Positions 45,901-58,640 of a stretch of 64,000 nucleotides of DNA are shown one piece after another; the stretch's first letter is position 1, and each line of letters starts with the position of its first letter. The position numbers and the translations under genes were made by a program. Source of the DNA: Prochilodus magdalenae (lineage: Eukaryota; Chordata; Actinopteri; Characiformes; Prochilodontidae); contig JAMWET010005077.1 in NCBI GenBank assembly GCA_024036415.1, forward strand, positions 297,501 to 361,500, written 5' to 3'. The notes beneath the pieces are model-generated. The model made no database searches. It was not told the DNA's origin and saw only the letters and a list, made by a program, of their open reading frames with translations.

Positions 45901-46396
45901 TACACAGCACTGAAACAAAGCAAAGCAGAAAAGGGTTAAAATGTTTTATGCTGCTGTTTAATAAAGCGATGAGTGTCATTTTTAAGATTCACATCCTGCT
46001 TGAACCTTTTTGCTGTCTGTAGTTTTAGTGTCCTTTGGTGCTGATTTCTGCTTAGTGTGTGTGCACTCCCAAGGACTTGATTTGTTGTATCTGTTGAGAT
46101 GTGGGTGATCTGGAACTGATTAAGGTTTAACACCTGGCTAAGACAAGCTGCTGTGGGCTTTACATACACTTGCCTTTATCTGGTTAGAGTTAGAAAGCAG
46201 TATTGTTGACACAGCGATGTGACTATGTAGTGTCCATTTCTGTTTTTACTGTTTGGCCCAACAGAAATGTTTTAGATTCACTTCAGTTTTAAAATGTAGT
46301 TCTTACTAAGAGTGGGACAAGGACAGAATAATACTCCACTGCTTCAAAAAAGAAAGGTTTAGCTAAGCCTCAGCAGTGGCTTCATTTGAAAACATA
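42961..46396. other. Intronic stretch, nothing recognised
   Basis: No element boundaries or gene recognised. A - strand frame near 45045-45293 may be part of a repeat, but no domain was recognised. Confidence 0.4.
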
Positions 46397-46821
46397 CACT
46401 ACCAGTCAAAAATTTCTCTACAGGCTTATTCTTAACAGTTCCAGCTGATGAGAAGTCTAGAACATTACATATCCTGATATACCACATATACTCTTGAATC
46501 ACAATATTATATTTGTACCATATCACCACATCTTTTATATATTTTGTTGTGCAAAATATATATAAATAATAAGTTTTGTGAATATTCATGATGGACAGAC
46601 CAATATCATTGGTCCAAAATTGCTTGGAAACAAATCCTCTCATGTCAGCCTCCACTGAAAGTTAGGAAAGCTGTTAAATCCTTCTCTAACATTCCATTCC
46701 ATGAAGGTTGTATAAGGTGACTGCGTAATTCCATAGGTTATGGTTTGACATCTTCACTTTAATTCTAAAGTTACAGCATTAAGTTAAAACCTAAAAGCAT
46801 GTCTAAACTAGCCTGGTAGTG
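46397..46821. mobile_element. Tc1-type MITE (TA-flanked)
   Basis: The left end CACTACCAGTCAAAAATTTC and the right end CTGGTAGTG form a short inverted repeat. Each side abuts TA (46395-46396 and 46822-46823). The right half, with GGTTTGACATCTTCACTTTA, resembles the interior of the common fish element whose ends read CACTACCGGTCAAAAGTTT. 425 bases, no frame. Confidence 0.7.
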
Positions 46822-46823
46822 TA

Positions 46824-49800
46824 TATACATAAATATGTTATACCATGAAATATACTGAAACTGCCAGTAGCATTAGTTATACTGTGATCGACAGCTTTGC
46901 TCACTCTGCCCACTGCTGTAATTTGCTTGATTGTATTGATCTGAAGGGCAGACAAGTGTGTTAAGTCAATAATTCTGTATTATATTGAATACCAGCTAAA
47001 GGCTCGAAATGAGCCATCTGTGGTTTGTCATTGGGGTTTTTAGCTCTGGATGACGAGTGGGTTTGTCTCAGCTTCTGCTATGCTCCACTGTTCTTTGACA
47101 AGCTTGTCAGGCTGCAGATGCGGGTGACTCTTAACAGCGACGGGAAGGTTCTCCACTCCTCTGCACCCTCAAAGGGAGCTGCTTTAATTAGACCCCAGGC
47201 CGAACAGGCTCCGATCAAACGGCTCCAGGCTGGCCCTGCTGCTGCAGTCCGTAGAGCTCGTAACCACGGCAACCCTCATCCAGTTAAAAAAAGCCAGTGC
47301 TAGAGCGTATAACCCAACTCACACAAGCAGTCAGAGAAGCTCAACTTTGGCCACAATAGCCAGGAGGGCCGTGTCTGTGTTTGTGTTGGAGCTGGAGGCC
47401 GAGAGCAAGGCTTGCTAGAGCTCATGGAGCATTAGTCACGGTGCAGAGCAGCTTGTAAACTGAGCGCAACCCACCTGGAAGCGTAAGTGCGACTGCAGAG
47501 GGAACATTGCCAGAATAGCATGGATCACTCTGCAGCCTGTGGACGAGCAGGCACTGAACCCAGATCATCCCGGTTCTCGTTTTAACCCATGACCATGGTG
47601 ACTCAGGGCCTGATCCCGGCAGTGTTGTGGGCTACACTGGGTTTGCTCTGGAAGGATTCGCAGCCAGATGAAATATGCGTATACAACTGCTTAAGTGTCT
47701 TGTTCTGCCTCCAATGAGACGCAACTGGGATAACAGCTTTTGGTTTTTCCTCTGCATCATCCTCTCACCTGCTGTGTCCTTGCTGTCTCTGTAGAGGGCA
47801 ATGTGAAAAAAAATGAGGCAACAAATTGAATCAGGAACTAGGAAAAAACATCCAGTTGGTGTGAAGTATGAGACGTTTTCCTAGAAGCTCCTACTGGAGG
47901 GTAATTTCAGACTGGACATCAATTTATAACACTTCAGTGCCGGCTTGTGGAGCAGCACGTCTTAAAAGTTTCCTGAGCCTATTTCTGTCTTCCTTTTAAG
48001 CCTGTAATGCCTGTAATGAAGTTGCGAGGGAAGCTTACAGGAAGTCTGCTTTCACCTATCAAGATGAGTTGGTGTAATAGACCCTCATGCTGGCGTAAGA
48101 GATCATTGCCCCATGAGACAATATGAGTCCACAGCTGCGTCATTCAGTTCCAGGCGAGTTAAAGCATGATACATTTATTTATGTTCCATAAACGTCTCAG
48201 GATGTAGCTTACAGCACATCAGCAGCCTAAGCATAGCCGTTTAAACAGCAGTCTGGAGAAGGACCTCTGCATCATTCAGTAAAAACCTTAGTGAGTTAAC
48301 GGTGCTGCACTCTGCTCAAGTAGCAGACTGTTTGCTTTTTTTGCATTACGTGTTTATGGATCCAGCATGTTTTGTGTGGCTCAAAGGAAGCCACAGTCAG
48401 ACATGGCAGACAAGCTGAAAACAGTTGCACCTTCTGGAAGTTGTTAAGTAGCAGGCTTCACTGTAATGGCTACTACAGTAAAATGCTGTGCAACATATTT
48501 GCAAGAGTGTGTATTGTTCCTTGAGGGAGTTTTTCAGCACCGGTTCATTCAGGTAAAGAACAGTGATGTATTCCTCTTTGTAATGACATTACACTAAAGT
48601 GGTTATGTAATCAGAAGCATGTTGTGATCTGCAGGGAAATGACAGGGCAGCTTTTTGAACAGAGAATTTGTGGTACAGGTTGTTTGTGTGCAGGATCAGA
48701 AAGAACCAACTGATCACATTAATCACAGGCTGTTTTGGGCAAGCTTGACAGGAGTGACCTTTTGGCATACTACACTGATGTGTCTGCTTTGCAGGGAGGG
48801 GGATGCTTGTTGGGGTAGTGAAATTCTAAATGATTCTGTTTAGGACCTTTCGATCAGAAGCTAGGGAGGGGGTGATGTTTGCTTGTCTGTCAATCACATC
48901 CTGTAAACCTCAGCTTTGGATTAGCTTTTAGCATTGGGGGGAGGGGGGGTAAGCTATAGACACAAAAGATAGAAAAAAAAAGAAATTCCATGTCTTTCCT
49001 ATCAGAGTAATTTGAAAGACTGATGGAGCACAGTATTCCCACATGCATGCCTTACTTGAATATCTGATTATCTCCACCAGAATTGTTTTAATGACACTAA
49101 ATGCACAGCACCTGTAAAGCACAGGACATGCATTACTAAACAGCCAGTTATGGCAGTCATGCCATTTGCCTGTTCTGAATTGTCTGATGCATGTTTAGTG
49201 TTAATTTAAGTGGCAAGGGTTTGTGACTGGGTGCACTGCATAAAGAGCTGTCCTGAATCTTTGATTAATCCTATTATTTCTCAATCTTGTAAAACAATTC
49301 TGTAATTGTGAATGTTCACTTCACCCCACTTCTTGGACGGTGACGGTATTAATAAGTGTCATTCCTCCTCCCTACATACCCCACTTTCATCACACTCACA
49401 ATAGCATTTATAGTTAGCAGTTCCGTTGTTGCGATATTCCAAGTGATTACATGACAGAGCTTTCACATGCGCACCTGTTGTGATGAACTTGCTCAGAAAA
49501 TCTCCCTGAAAATGTATTGACCTTAAATGAAGCGGCATGGGAAGAAAATTCAGCTGTACGTGGCCACACAGGGAGTTAAAGGCACCTAGAATACTTTTTG
49601 GGGTATGCAACCTCAAACCACTTACAGAGCAGCAAATACAAATACAGTGCATATGGACACTGGTGCAGGTGCACACGCACCACACAGGCATATGGATTCC
49701 ACAGATTACACTTGCGGTTTCGGTTGTTTGTATGTGTACAAACAAACGGTGACTCTGAGCAGTGTTGAATTTCTAAGGGTGTCAAAAAACGACATGCAGC

Positions 49801-50937
49801 ATTTTAGCATTGGTTTTAAGCAACATTGAGACAACTCAAAGTCAGTGAGCATTGCAGTCTAGTCTTCCTCAGCTCGCTAATACAGAAATCTGTTAGTAAA
49901 GCAGTAAACTAATGCCAAACGTGTTTAATGATGGTAATTTAACTTTCAGCAGCAAATGAATGCATAAAACACACAGTGATGACTGTACTGAGCTCTACAG
50001 CATCACGTGATCGTGGTATTGCAGTAATGCAGTTATTGTCACGGCCCTACCCACTTCTAGTGCTGTGAGTTAGCAGAAATGTAATTCACCTAGTTGAAAT
50101 TGGTGTAAACTGAAAGTAGCAGCTACAGAAAGGGGATGTCTTTTTATTGTCCCTTTTTAATGATTTCATCTGTTTTGCTAGTCCAATTTTAGACAGACCA
50201 CAGCTTGACAGGACTGTCCTTAGCACTAGTCAGTCTTTTAAATCAGCATCCTATTGGCACAGAGTCAGCGTAAGACATGCGCACATACGTCATGCAAAAG
50301 CTGCAAGCTCAGTCTGTGGTGCTCTGTGTAGCAGCGGGATGGAGACGTGGGCCAGTTCTCCACAGGTGAGCTCCTCTGAGTCACCGGCGCTGTCCAAGGT
50401 GCTGCAGAGTGTGGAGGTGGCTCTGGCACTGCAGCACGACCACACACCCATAATTAGCTCAGATAAGCACAAGACTGAACTTACTATTACGTGTGAGGGT
50501 TTTTTTTGGAAACTGTAAAACTGTGCAAAAAAACGAGGCTGACACCCGAACAAGTCTATATAAGCTTCTTTGACAGCACTGTTTTTAGAGTGACAGGAAT
50601 TGCAGGGGTTTAGTAGCTTTGAGGGTTGAATATGGCCATAGTGTTATAGAAAAATCTGAGGATCTTAATTCATGAGACTTCAATACACTGATTATACAAT
50701 ATTACAATGTCAAAGTAAGTATTCTAAACTGTTCAGGAGCACTGATTAGTATGCCTAATCTTACATGCAGGATCTCCTGAAGATCAAGGAGAAAATGTAA
50801 TGTGTCCTAATAATAAGTGTGCTTCAGTACCGATAAGGGAATATATTTCAGGAGGAAGTAGCATCTAGAATGTTAATCAGATGTTTGACATGAAACAGAC
50901 CGCAAGAAAATACTTATACCCTTGTGCCCTCAGTGCG

Positions 50938-50939
<2 letters not shown>
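46824..50939. other. Intronic stretch with a GC-balanced patch
   Basis: 47020-47800 is less AT-rich than its surroundings and holds GTAACCACGGCAAC at 47260-47273, an RFX-like full site. The open frame at 47025-47303 was checked and shows no domain. A G-run (GGGGGGAGGGGGGG) lies at about 48937-48950. Nothing else was recognised. Confidence 0.4.
47260..47273. promoter_or_regulatory. RFX-like site in the intron
   Basis: GTAACCACGGCAAC fits the two half-sites GTNACC and GGCAAC with a two-base spacer. Unproven. Confidence 0.3.

Positions 50940-50985
<46 letters not shown>
50940..50985. repeat. (TC)n microsatellite
   Basis: About 46 bases of uninterrupted TC units. Confidence 0.95.
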
Positions 50986-50989
<4 letters not shown>

Positions 50990-53959
50990 GACTTGTGAGA
51001 CAGATATACCATGGTTGGTTGTAGATGTCATAAGGGGTGAGATGTCACGGGAGGAAAAATGGAGTTTATGCGTGTCTGAAAGGCACTGATCACACAGAGA
51101 TCATTTGACGAGACAGTCCGGAAAAGCTGCCGTGACTTGCATTTGACATGCTATGCTGTCAATAACAACATCAGGAAAAAGAGCCAGAGGAAGGCCTGTC
51201 CATTTGAATATGGAACAATGTCTGTCTTTACGCGCAAATGTGCGTATCAGCCATCTGAGACCGATTTGTATCATACATGTAACTATAGACTGAGACAGAT
51301 TGGATGAAATATGAATGTGAGATTATTTGTGTTTATCACTGAATTCACAAAATGTCCCTTCACGTTTCTAGTCCATGTGGCCTGTTTTCCCAGCTGCCTC
51401 TCATCTAGCTGTTAATGTGGGTAGAATCAGGCAATCAGCGGCGTTAAAAAGCAGTTAAGCAAAGAGACCCATGGATATAACGCATCCTTCCTAAGGATGC
51501 ACGCTAAGCTGCTCGAGTGCAAATATTTGATAAGTGCTGTAAGTTATTTATTAACCTTCTTTTATGGCTGAACCAGCGTTGCGCTCCTGCTGTTACAGAG
51601 TTTCTGCTATAAAGACGGGGGGAATCCAGTCACAGCCTCTCTGGTGCCATTTTACGCCCTTGATTCAGCCCATTTCACTCACCTCCAGCAAAGAGATGCG
51701 CCTTGTGACAAATGTGAGGATGTGTGTAAGAGCCGTTTCTTTAAAGAACCTGTGTGGCTCTTAGCAAGGGGGATAACAGTGGGGAGAGAAGGGGATCTGC
51801 TTTTCATCAGCTCTGTTTGAAACCCAAACTCGCAGCAGGCACCTATCTCACCCGCTTAGTCCCCTGAGCCTGAAAGGGTAACGCGGGTGGGTGAAGGTGG
51901 CCGTTTGAAAGCCCACGCAGTCTCCTGTGCTCTCTCTCTCCCTCCCTCCCGTGCAGCTGGCAGCTGGGGAGGAGTGCAGAAAGCCATTCATCCTGACAGT
52001 CATGAAAGGGTGACAGCGAGACCTTCCTTGGGACATCAAGGCAGAGCTCGATGGAGAATGTCAACTGAGTTACAGGCTTTCTCTGGGAACCCCAAGAGAA
52101 CTCTTCCGGCCCACCCTTCATCATTATAATACAACAGAGTAACATGTGAATGGTTTCCTGTGGATATGTGTGTGCTGCAGACAGTATGGCAAAAATACAA
52201 TATACGTTGATGTTTATATACAGTTTATGGTTTATTATAAGTTTAATATACAGTTTATATGACGGTATTTTGGTTTGGGTCGGTTGGATTGGGTAAGCAG
52301 ATTGAAAGCTGAATGAATTGCTTGAACTGAACATTGGCAAGACGCTTGTCTTGATAGAGGTCAACACGTTCAACTTTGTTGAGATTCAAACCTTCAGTAG
52401 AGCAAAAGTCATGTGGGTAGTACTGATGGTATCCGTGAAATGAAGCCCTTAATATCGATATAATTTAATCATACAGCCCACTCCTAGGATTGTGTGAGTG
52501 CCTGTAAATGCATCACCCCTATGGAGGTGATCGGGTTTGTTGTCTTAAAGCAAAGTATATATGGCTCCCCTGCCTGAGTCAGTGCTTCAGACGGCGCATT
52601 AGGGAGGGCGAATCATCACAAATTACCTTCCACAAGATTTACAGCAAAGGGGGACTGAAGGAGAAACCACTGGCAGGCCTGAAGAGCAATCTCTCATTGT
52701 CTTTAAAAAGGTGCAGCAATAGATCGGAACTCCATTCGGAGGTGACAGCAGTCGGAGTGTACGGACGACTGTGAATTTTTGACAGCACCAGACAGTGAAT
52801 GTGTGCATCCAACGGAAGAGGAATTCCGTGCTACGCCTGATGATTAATACACCCCAAGCCACTGCAAGCATGAAGCCTCTTCCCCCTCCTGAGGGAACCA
52901 CTGAGGTGTGCACGAGTTAACACCCAAGAAAAAAAGTTTTCCCGTGTGTGAGTAACAGCCACGGTGCTAAAAACCACGCGCAGACCCTGTGGAGTGGCTC
53001 CGCGGATCCGTGGGCGTCCCTGGGCCTTGCGGAAGGCAGCGTTTCTCATTCAAGCAGATGCACAGTCACAAATCACCATGGCAACCAGGCCCCGCGCTAA
53101 TTGCGTCTCTATGTGATTCCCATCCACTGCGTTAGTGATAGTGGGAGAGTGGCTCTCCTCCAATCAGATCCAGCAGTGAGAATGCACCAGGCCGAGAGGG
53201 GGAAAATGTTTACAGGAGAAAAGCCGTTTGTGACTCTGCTCTCGTCCTCATGCAGCCGTTTACAACTATAAATCTGGACTGTGTTTTTCTATGGGTCCTA
53301 GATATCTTTCTAGAGTTCTAGATATCTAGATATCTAGTCTAGCCGGTGTGCACCAACATTGAGTGGAATCAATGCGACCCCTGCCTTATGGAGCTATGGC
53401 TTGCACTGAAATGAATTACAGAACTTTAATGCATACTTCAACATTCTGTAGGTTTATTTGGGGTCTTGTGGGGCTGGGAGCGTAAACAGTGGGCAACGGT
53501 TACCCAAAGAATTTTTGCTCATACCGCCCTCATTTCTAACCTGGTCCTGAACTGATGCAGCTTGATGCTTGCTCTACTGTGGCCTAAGGGCTTTCGGATC
53601 CTGACAGGCTGCTCGGGTGTGCGGTTTCTGGTGCAGATGTGTTCAAAAGTCAAATAAAAAATTTATATCTCGCGTGCAATATCTGCACTAGCCTCTTTGA
53701 TACAGGCTTTCTCAGTCATTAAATAACCCATAGCACGTCTTACTAACTAGTCTATGGAGTATTTGCATTGAGTTGAAATGCTTGAATATATTAGCGTTGC
53801 AGAATTATTCATAATTGTTTTTACACTGCGCTAGTTTCCATACAAATACATTTGTGGAAATACTGCATATTGTCAGCAGAGGAGAGCAACAGAAATGTAC
53901 TGTATATTGCTCTCCCACAGAGATGTTCACTATTTTACTGTCGTATTTTATAACACTCT

Positions 53960-53962
<3 letters not shown>
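50986..53962. other. Intronic stretch with a palindromic cluster
   Basis: No gene recognised. The 176-residue - strand frame at 51843-52373 shows no domain. A cluster of CTAGATATCTAG-type palindromes lies at 53298-53343. CACCATGGCAAC at 53074-53085 is a partial RFX-like site in a GC-balanced patch. Confidence 0.4.
53298..53343. repeat. Cluster of short CTAGATATC palindromes
   Basis: CTAGATATCT, TCTAGAGTTCTAGATATC and AGATATCTAGTCTAG overlap within 46 bases. Each unit is its own reverse complement or nearly so, so the strand can fold into several small hairpins. Likely a local expansion of a short palindrome. Confidence 0.7.

Positions 53963-54004
<42 letters not shown>
53963..54004. repeat. 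(TC)n microsatellite
   Basis: About 40 bases of TC units, with one G interruption near the end. Confidence 0.9.
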
Positions 54005-57000
54005 AGTTTGCCCTAGTTGCTAAGCAGGGGGCATATGGTAAGTGATGAATCTATTGTCTGCCCGAAATTCAATTTCATGTACAAAATAGCCCACTCTAGC
54101 TATTTCAGGAGGGCATATACATTTGTTTTCCCCTAAGCTGGATTGTTTGGATCTTGAAAGACAACAGACTGTGCAAAAAGAAGACAATAGAGAAGAGACA
54201 GGCCCTCTCAGTTATGTATGGTGTAACGCTAGTGTGTAGTTTCTGCTGCTTTTGTGCGTTTTATCCCACCGGTTCCTGAAGCACCGTGCGCATAAAGAAT
54301 GTTTGTCAGGAATGTTGATAGATTCTCGCCGTGAAGGACATTTTCGAAGAGAGAAAAACGCTCAGAGTGCACACAGACTAGTTAGAGGAAATTATAGCTT
54401 GTGGAAATATCAAGCGCTATTGTTTACAAATTGTATCGATGTAATTTGTTGATTTAATTATCAATGCAGGGCCTGCTGCTTGGCTCTAGAAGGACAATAT
54501 GGCAGCAGTTAGCGTGTGCAGCACTGCCAGCAGGGTTGATGTGTGTCAGCCATCACCGATCATGGACATTTAGCCTCGCATTAGGCAAACAACAGTGGCG
54601 TTTCCTTCTTCAGAGATCAATGCAATAATTAGTAAGAGGTCTTAATTCCCTCCTCGCGAGTCTTTACTCTATGCTGTTATGTACTGTATATTTTGGGAAG
54701 CTTTTCCCACCCTTATATTTGATAGTCTGCTTCTCCTGAATTAAAATCTTTGTGAATCAGAAATCATACAATTATGTATTTAATATGGTTTTAGAAAGGG
54801 ACTAGCTAGGACTAGTGAGCTAGCTGAGTGTTTCTTTAGATGATAGGTTTGGGTGACTGTATGATGATATTATGTGAAGATACTATTTTTCCATACCTGC
54901 TGGTACATGGTGACACAGCCAAAAATCAAAATAATCAGGCACGCAGATGTTATTTTCTGTTTTAGTGGAGATGAAATATGATGAATTGTGCTTTGTTTAA
55001 CCAGGAACATGAGGATGGAAAATTTTGATTTCTTGGTTTTTTAAAAATAATTTCTATCTACAATTTTATTAGTGCGGCTGTTTTCTGTTGCTTTGCTTTT
55101 CTGCAGCTCTTTGCAGATTCCAATGGTACTGACTGTGTATCTGACACAGTTACTGAAGCCATGTTAATGAAGGTATTTTTTTCTTTTCTTTTTTTTCTTG
55201 GGCTTAGTAAGCCAGAATTATGCAGCAATGGTGTGTAGGGAGGGGAAACGACTAAAAGACTTAGGCATGAATTCCCTCAGAGAGAGAAGTGTTCCTATGG
55301 AGACAGCCAGAGTGGTATGCGACTCTCACTCTCTAATTTCCGCATCTTTGTAACAAAAAGCACTTTTTAAAAGGAATAATACGCAAAAAAAAGCAGTGGC
55401 AGTATGGACAGTATCATTCAGAGAACATACATGACCTGGGAAATCAAATGTTTAAAATGTATGCCCCTGTGTTAAAGGTTACACAGTGATTGTGCAGTTT
55501 TTTTTTTTTGTTTGTTTGTTTTTTTTTTCATTTTTGTGCAGTGGTGATCCTACATTAGTGGTCAGTTTAATATTGAACAGCCACACATTCAGAAACAAAG
55601 CGTAATCCATTTTTTAGCAGTTAGAATAATCCATTGGGATTGCAGTTTATTCTTACCACTGTGCAGTGTTCACAGCCAAAAGATTTTGCACACCTCTTGG
55701 GCATTTACTTTTAGTAGCTGTTGTTTGCCACCTCATGCTCACCCCATGCTGTGATAACCTTCAAACGTGCAGTCAATGACAGTATCCTGGGTTTTGGCCT
55801 CCTGTCTCTGTAGGATTCCTAGTAATGTGGAGTTGGTGTTTCAGGGTTGCTTGAATCATAAAATAACCGGTTTAGGAAGAGTGTTCAGTGTGTTTGTTTG
55901 AATTCCCTGAATGGAATATTTAGTACCGTGGGCGCTGAAGTAGTCTCACTGCTGTACGGTGCATTTGCAGTGCTGCAGCTTTAGAGAAGAGAAGCCAGTA
56001 TCACACTGTACATATGTGGTAATAAAGGCCTGAAGAGTTTCTCCAACAAGGTAACAAATAAGCACTTTTAAAAGTGTATACTAACATTTTAATCAGTTTA
56101 TTGAATGATAAATATTGATAACTGACATTTAAATCTACAGCATGATGCTTTGTTGCAGCTACAGGGCTTGGAACATCACCATGCTACTGTCCACTGTTAG
56201 TCATTAGGACATGTGAACGTGGTCATGGCCTGCCAGTGGTAAAGTTTGCTTTGTTGACCAGGGAGGGTGTTTTGGGGTTGATGGCTCAGCGCCTTTCTCT
56301 GGGAAAATGAACTTTTACTGTTTATGTGTGAAGGCAGGGTTATGGATAACTGTGAATAACAACAGTAACATGCAAACAGTGATGTAACAGCCAGGGCTGT
56401 GGCTACTACATGTTGGGTGAGAATGAGTTTTCAGTTTTCACCAGAATCCTTATGTAAGCACTGGCAGTTACTTACTAGGGCAATATCATAGATCAAACCT
56501 GCATAAGAAGAACTAACAGCTAGCTTATAGGAGGTAAGGCATTGGTTGCATTGGTTTGATACAATAAGACTGCCATCTGATTAGCCCTGCCTTGTTCTCT
56601 GCCTGTCTCTACACACCTCCTCTGTGGCACAAAACACCTTTTTTCAGGAAAAAAAAGATTAAAGCACAAGAGAGGAATGCTTGGAATGTGCTGAAAATAT
56701 AGAATTATATTTGACCTTATTCTGGAATATCTGCTTTCTGATGACATTAAATGCTTTTTTTTTAAAAAGACTTTGTGACAATCTCTTTAGTTCAACTGCC
56801 AAAGCTCCTGAGGATTACACACTGGAAAATAAGGCTGGTAGTCACCAAGTTTCCACATCGATTTAGGGCATAAAGATGGGCATTTTCAAACCATTCTTGA
56901 TGTGTTTTGGATTCTAAGTTTGTCATTTACAAACAGGTTTCAGTTTTTTATTCGTTATACACTATGAAATTGTGACCGATTTCTGACTGCTCCAAGCCAG

Positions 57001-57077
57001 GCTGTACCAAAGTGTTCTATAATGTCTTACGTTCCTCAGTAAGGAAAACACAGAGCCTTTATAAAGTAATAACTGTA
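54005..57077. other. Intronic stretch with a T-rich run
   Basis: A T and TTTG run at about 55498-55529 could be a reversed poly-A tail, but no retroposon body was recognised beside it. Near 55677 the phrase GCCAAAAGATTTTGCACACC resembles a Tc1-type end without a partner. No gene seen. Confidence 0.4.
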
Positions 57078-57590
57078 CACTCATCATTATAATAATAGTT
57101 GTACCCTGAAGGAAACATTGGATTGCAGTTATATTGGAAAGGAAAATAAAGGTTACCAGGAATGATAGCTGATGATGAATCTGTACTGATATGGGCAATA
57201 TGTATTATAATCTTTAAGTCACACATACAGTAGTAGTGGCCTTATGGACATGTGATTCATTCAAACTGTTCATCTCGGTGCTGACCACAGTGCCTCCACA
57301 CATGGACAAAACATGTCTCCATCTAGACAAAATTGGGACTCATCTGTGAAGATGCTGCCATTTTGAGTCAGTCCATAACAATCTGATATAGGACACCACA
57401 GCAGTCATGTAGTCCTGGGTCGTGCAGTCGTCTGCTAGTGGTGCAGGAGGCCATCACTACTCGCTGAATGTCCACAATCGAGCTGTTGGGTCAGTCAGAT
57501 ACAGCAAAAAGACCTGGCTTTGCTTATGTGACATGCACAACAGAGCATGAAATTTGAGTGATTTGCATGTCTCACAATGTCAAATATTAT
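57078..57590 (-). mobile_element. Degenerate Tc1/mariner-like transposon (family copy 4), truncated
   Basis: The left end CACTCATCATTATAAT with TAGTTGTACCCTGAAGGAA is the same terminus as copies 2 and 3, in reverse orientation, next to TA (57076-57077). The body shares GGAAAATAAAGGTTACCAG and ACAGTGCCTCCACACAT, then GTCCTGGGTCGTGCAG and GATTTGCATGT. The far terminus is absent, so about 200 bases at the transposase N-terminal end are lost. No open frame. Confidence 0.75.
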
Positions 57591-58469
57591 GCCATATATA
57601 TAGCAGGTCTGTTTAGAGTGCTGGCTGGTGGTGCTAGTGGTTGGCTAGCTATAGCGATGTCTCAGAAGAAAGTCTGGCAACGTGAATTCATTTAAAACTC
57701 TTTTATTTGTTTATTCATTCATGCCCGCCTTATTATTCCATATTGCCATATGGTAGGTATGTATATATGTTGGTATGGTACTTTCTTTTATGTCTGTAAT
57801 TCAAAAATATTGAATAACTCCGGTCTCTGGATTTTTTAATGTATAGATAATATGAGAGATAATAAGGAGCTTATGATTATGATTCATATGATTCGGCAGA
57901 CGTTATTCTGAGGCAGGTACAGACTTGTTTTGTGCATTGATTTTAAATCTTACAACATGGAATCATGATGCATCTCAGAACTAAATATTTTCTTTCTCGT
58001 ACTGAAAAAGGCTGTTTCTGGAACAACTGCAATAGGCTTTTAAAGATACATTTCTAAGCCCCTTAGTGGAATCATTTTGGTCCTTTTTTACTTTCTCATT
58101 TTTATATATTCATGCCATAGTCACCCTAGTGACATTAAAACAGTTAGTGTTAGCATTTCCACAGTGCTTAGTCACATCTCTGTCCTTCACACATTAGGAC
58201 ATGTGAAAGTGGCCTCAAGCTACCAGTGGCCACATTTGTTGGGCTATGCAGAGTTGAGGCTTTTGTGTGACTGGCTCAGCATTTTTCAATCGGAAGACTG
58301 ACAGTCCTGCTAATTGCTTGTGTTTAAATGGAGGGTTAGAACATGTGCAAAAACAGTAGTCACATTTTAAGGCTTTGGATATGACCAATATGTGAAGCAT
58401 GTTTCTGTTTAAGAACTGCTGCATTAATTCAGCACTTTAATTTGTTCTCTGACGTTTAAATAAAAGGCA
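57591..58469. other. Intronic stretch, nothing recognised
   Basis: AT-rich sequence, short frames only. Confidence 0.45.
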
Positions 58470-58640
58470 TGGTCGTGGTTAAAAATGTCCAAAAGAGGTT
58501 TTACACAGGCATTTTCAAGCGTATAAATTGGTCCTAGAATTCAAGAAGCTGTTTTCAAATGTTTGGTGAGCTAATGAATAATTTCATGAGCTCTGCTCTG
58601 TATGGCTGGTTTACAGTTTGCTGATATATTCTCAGAGTTA
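58470..58640 (+). repeat. Fragment of interspersed repeat 'R2'
   Basis: AAAAATGTCCAAAAGAGGTT, then TTCAAGAAGCTGTTTTC and TAATGAATAATTTCATGAGC match the opening part of the R2 copies at 13205 and 42220. The rest of the repeat is absent. Confidence 0.45.

Noticed and set aside
47025..47303. 92-residue frame in a GC-balanced patch
   Set aside because: No resemblance to any channel exon or other family, and no convincing splice sites around it.
51843..52373. 176-residue - strand frame
   Set aside because: Longest non-repeat frame in the window, but no domain, no exon-like boundaries and AT-rich low-complexity parts; length is within chance for 64 kb.
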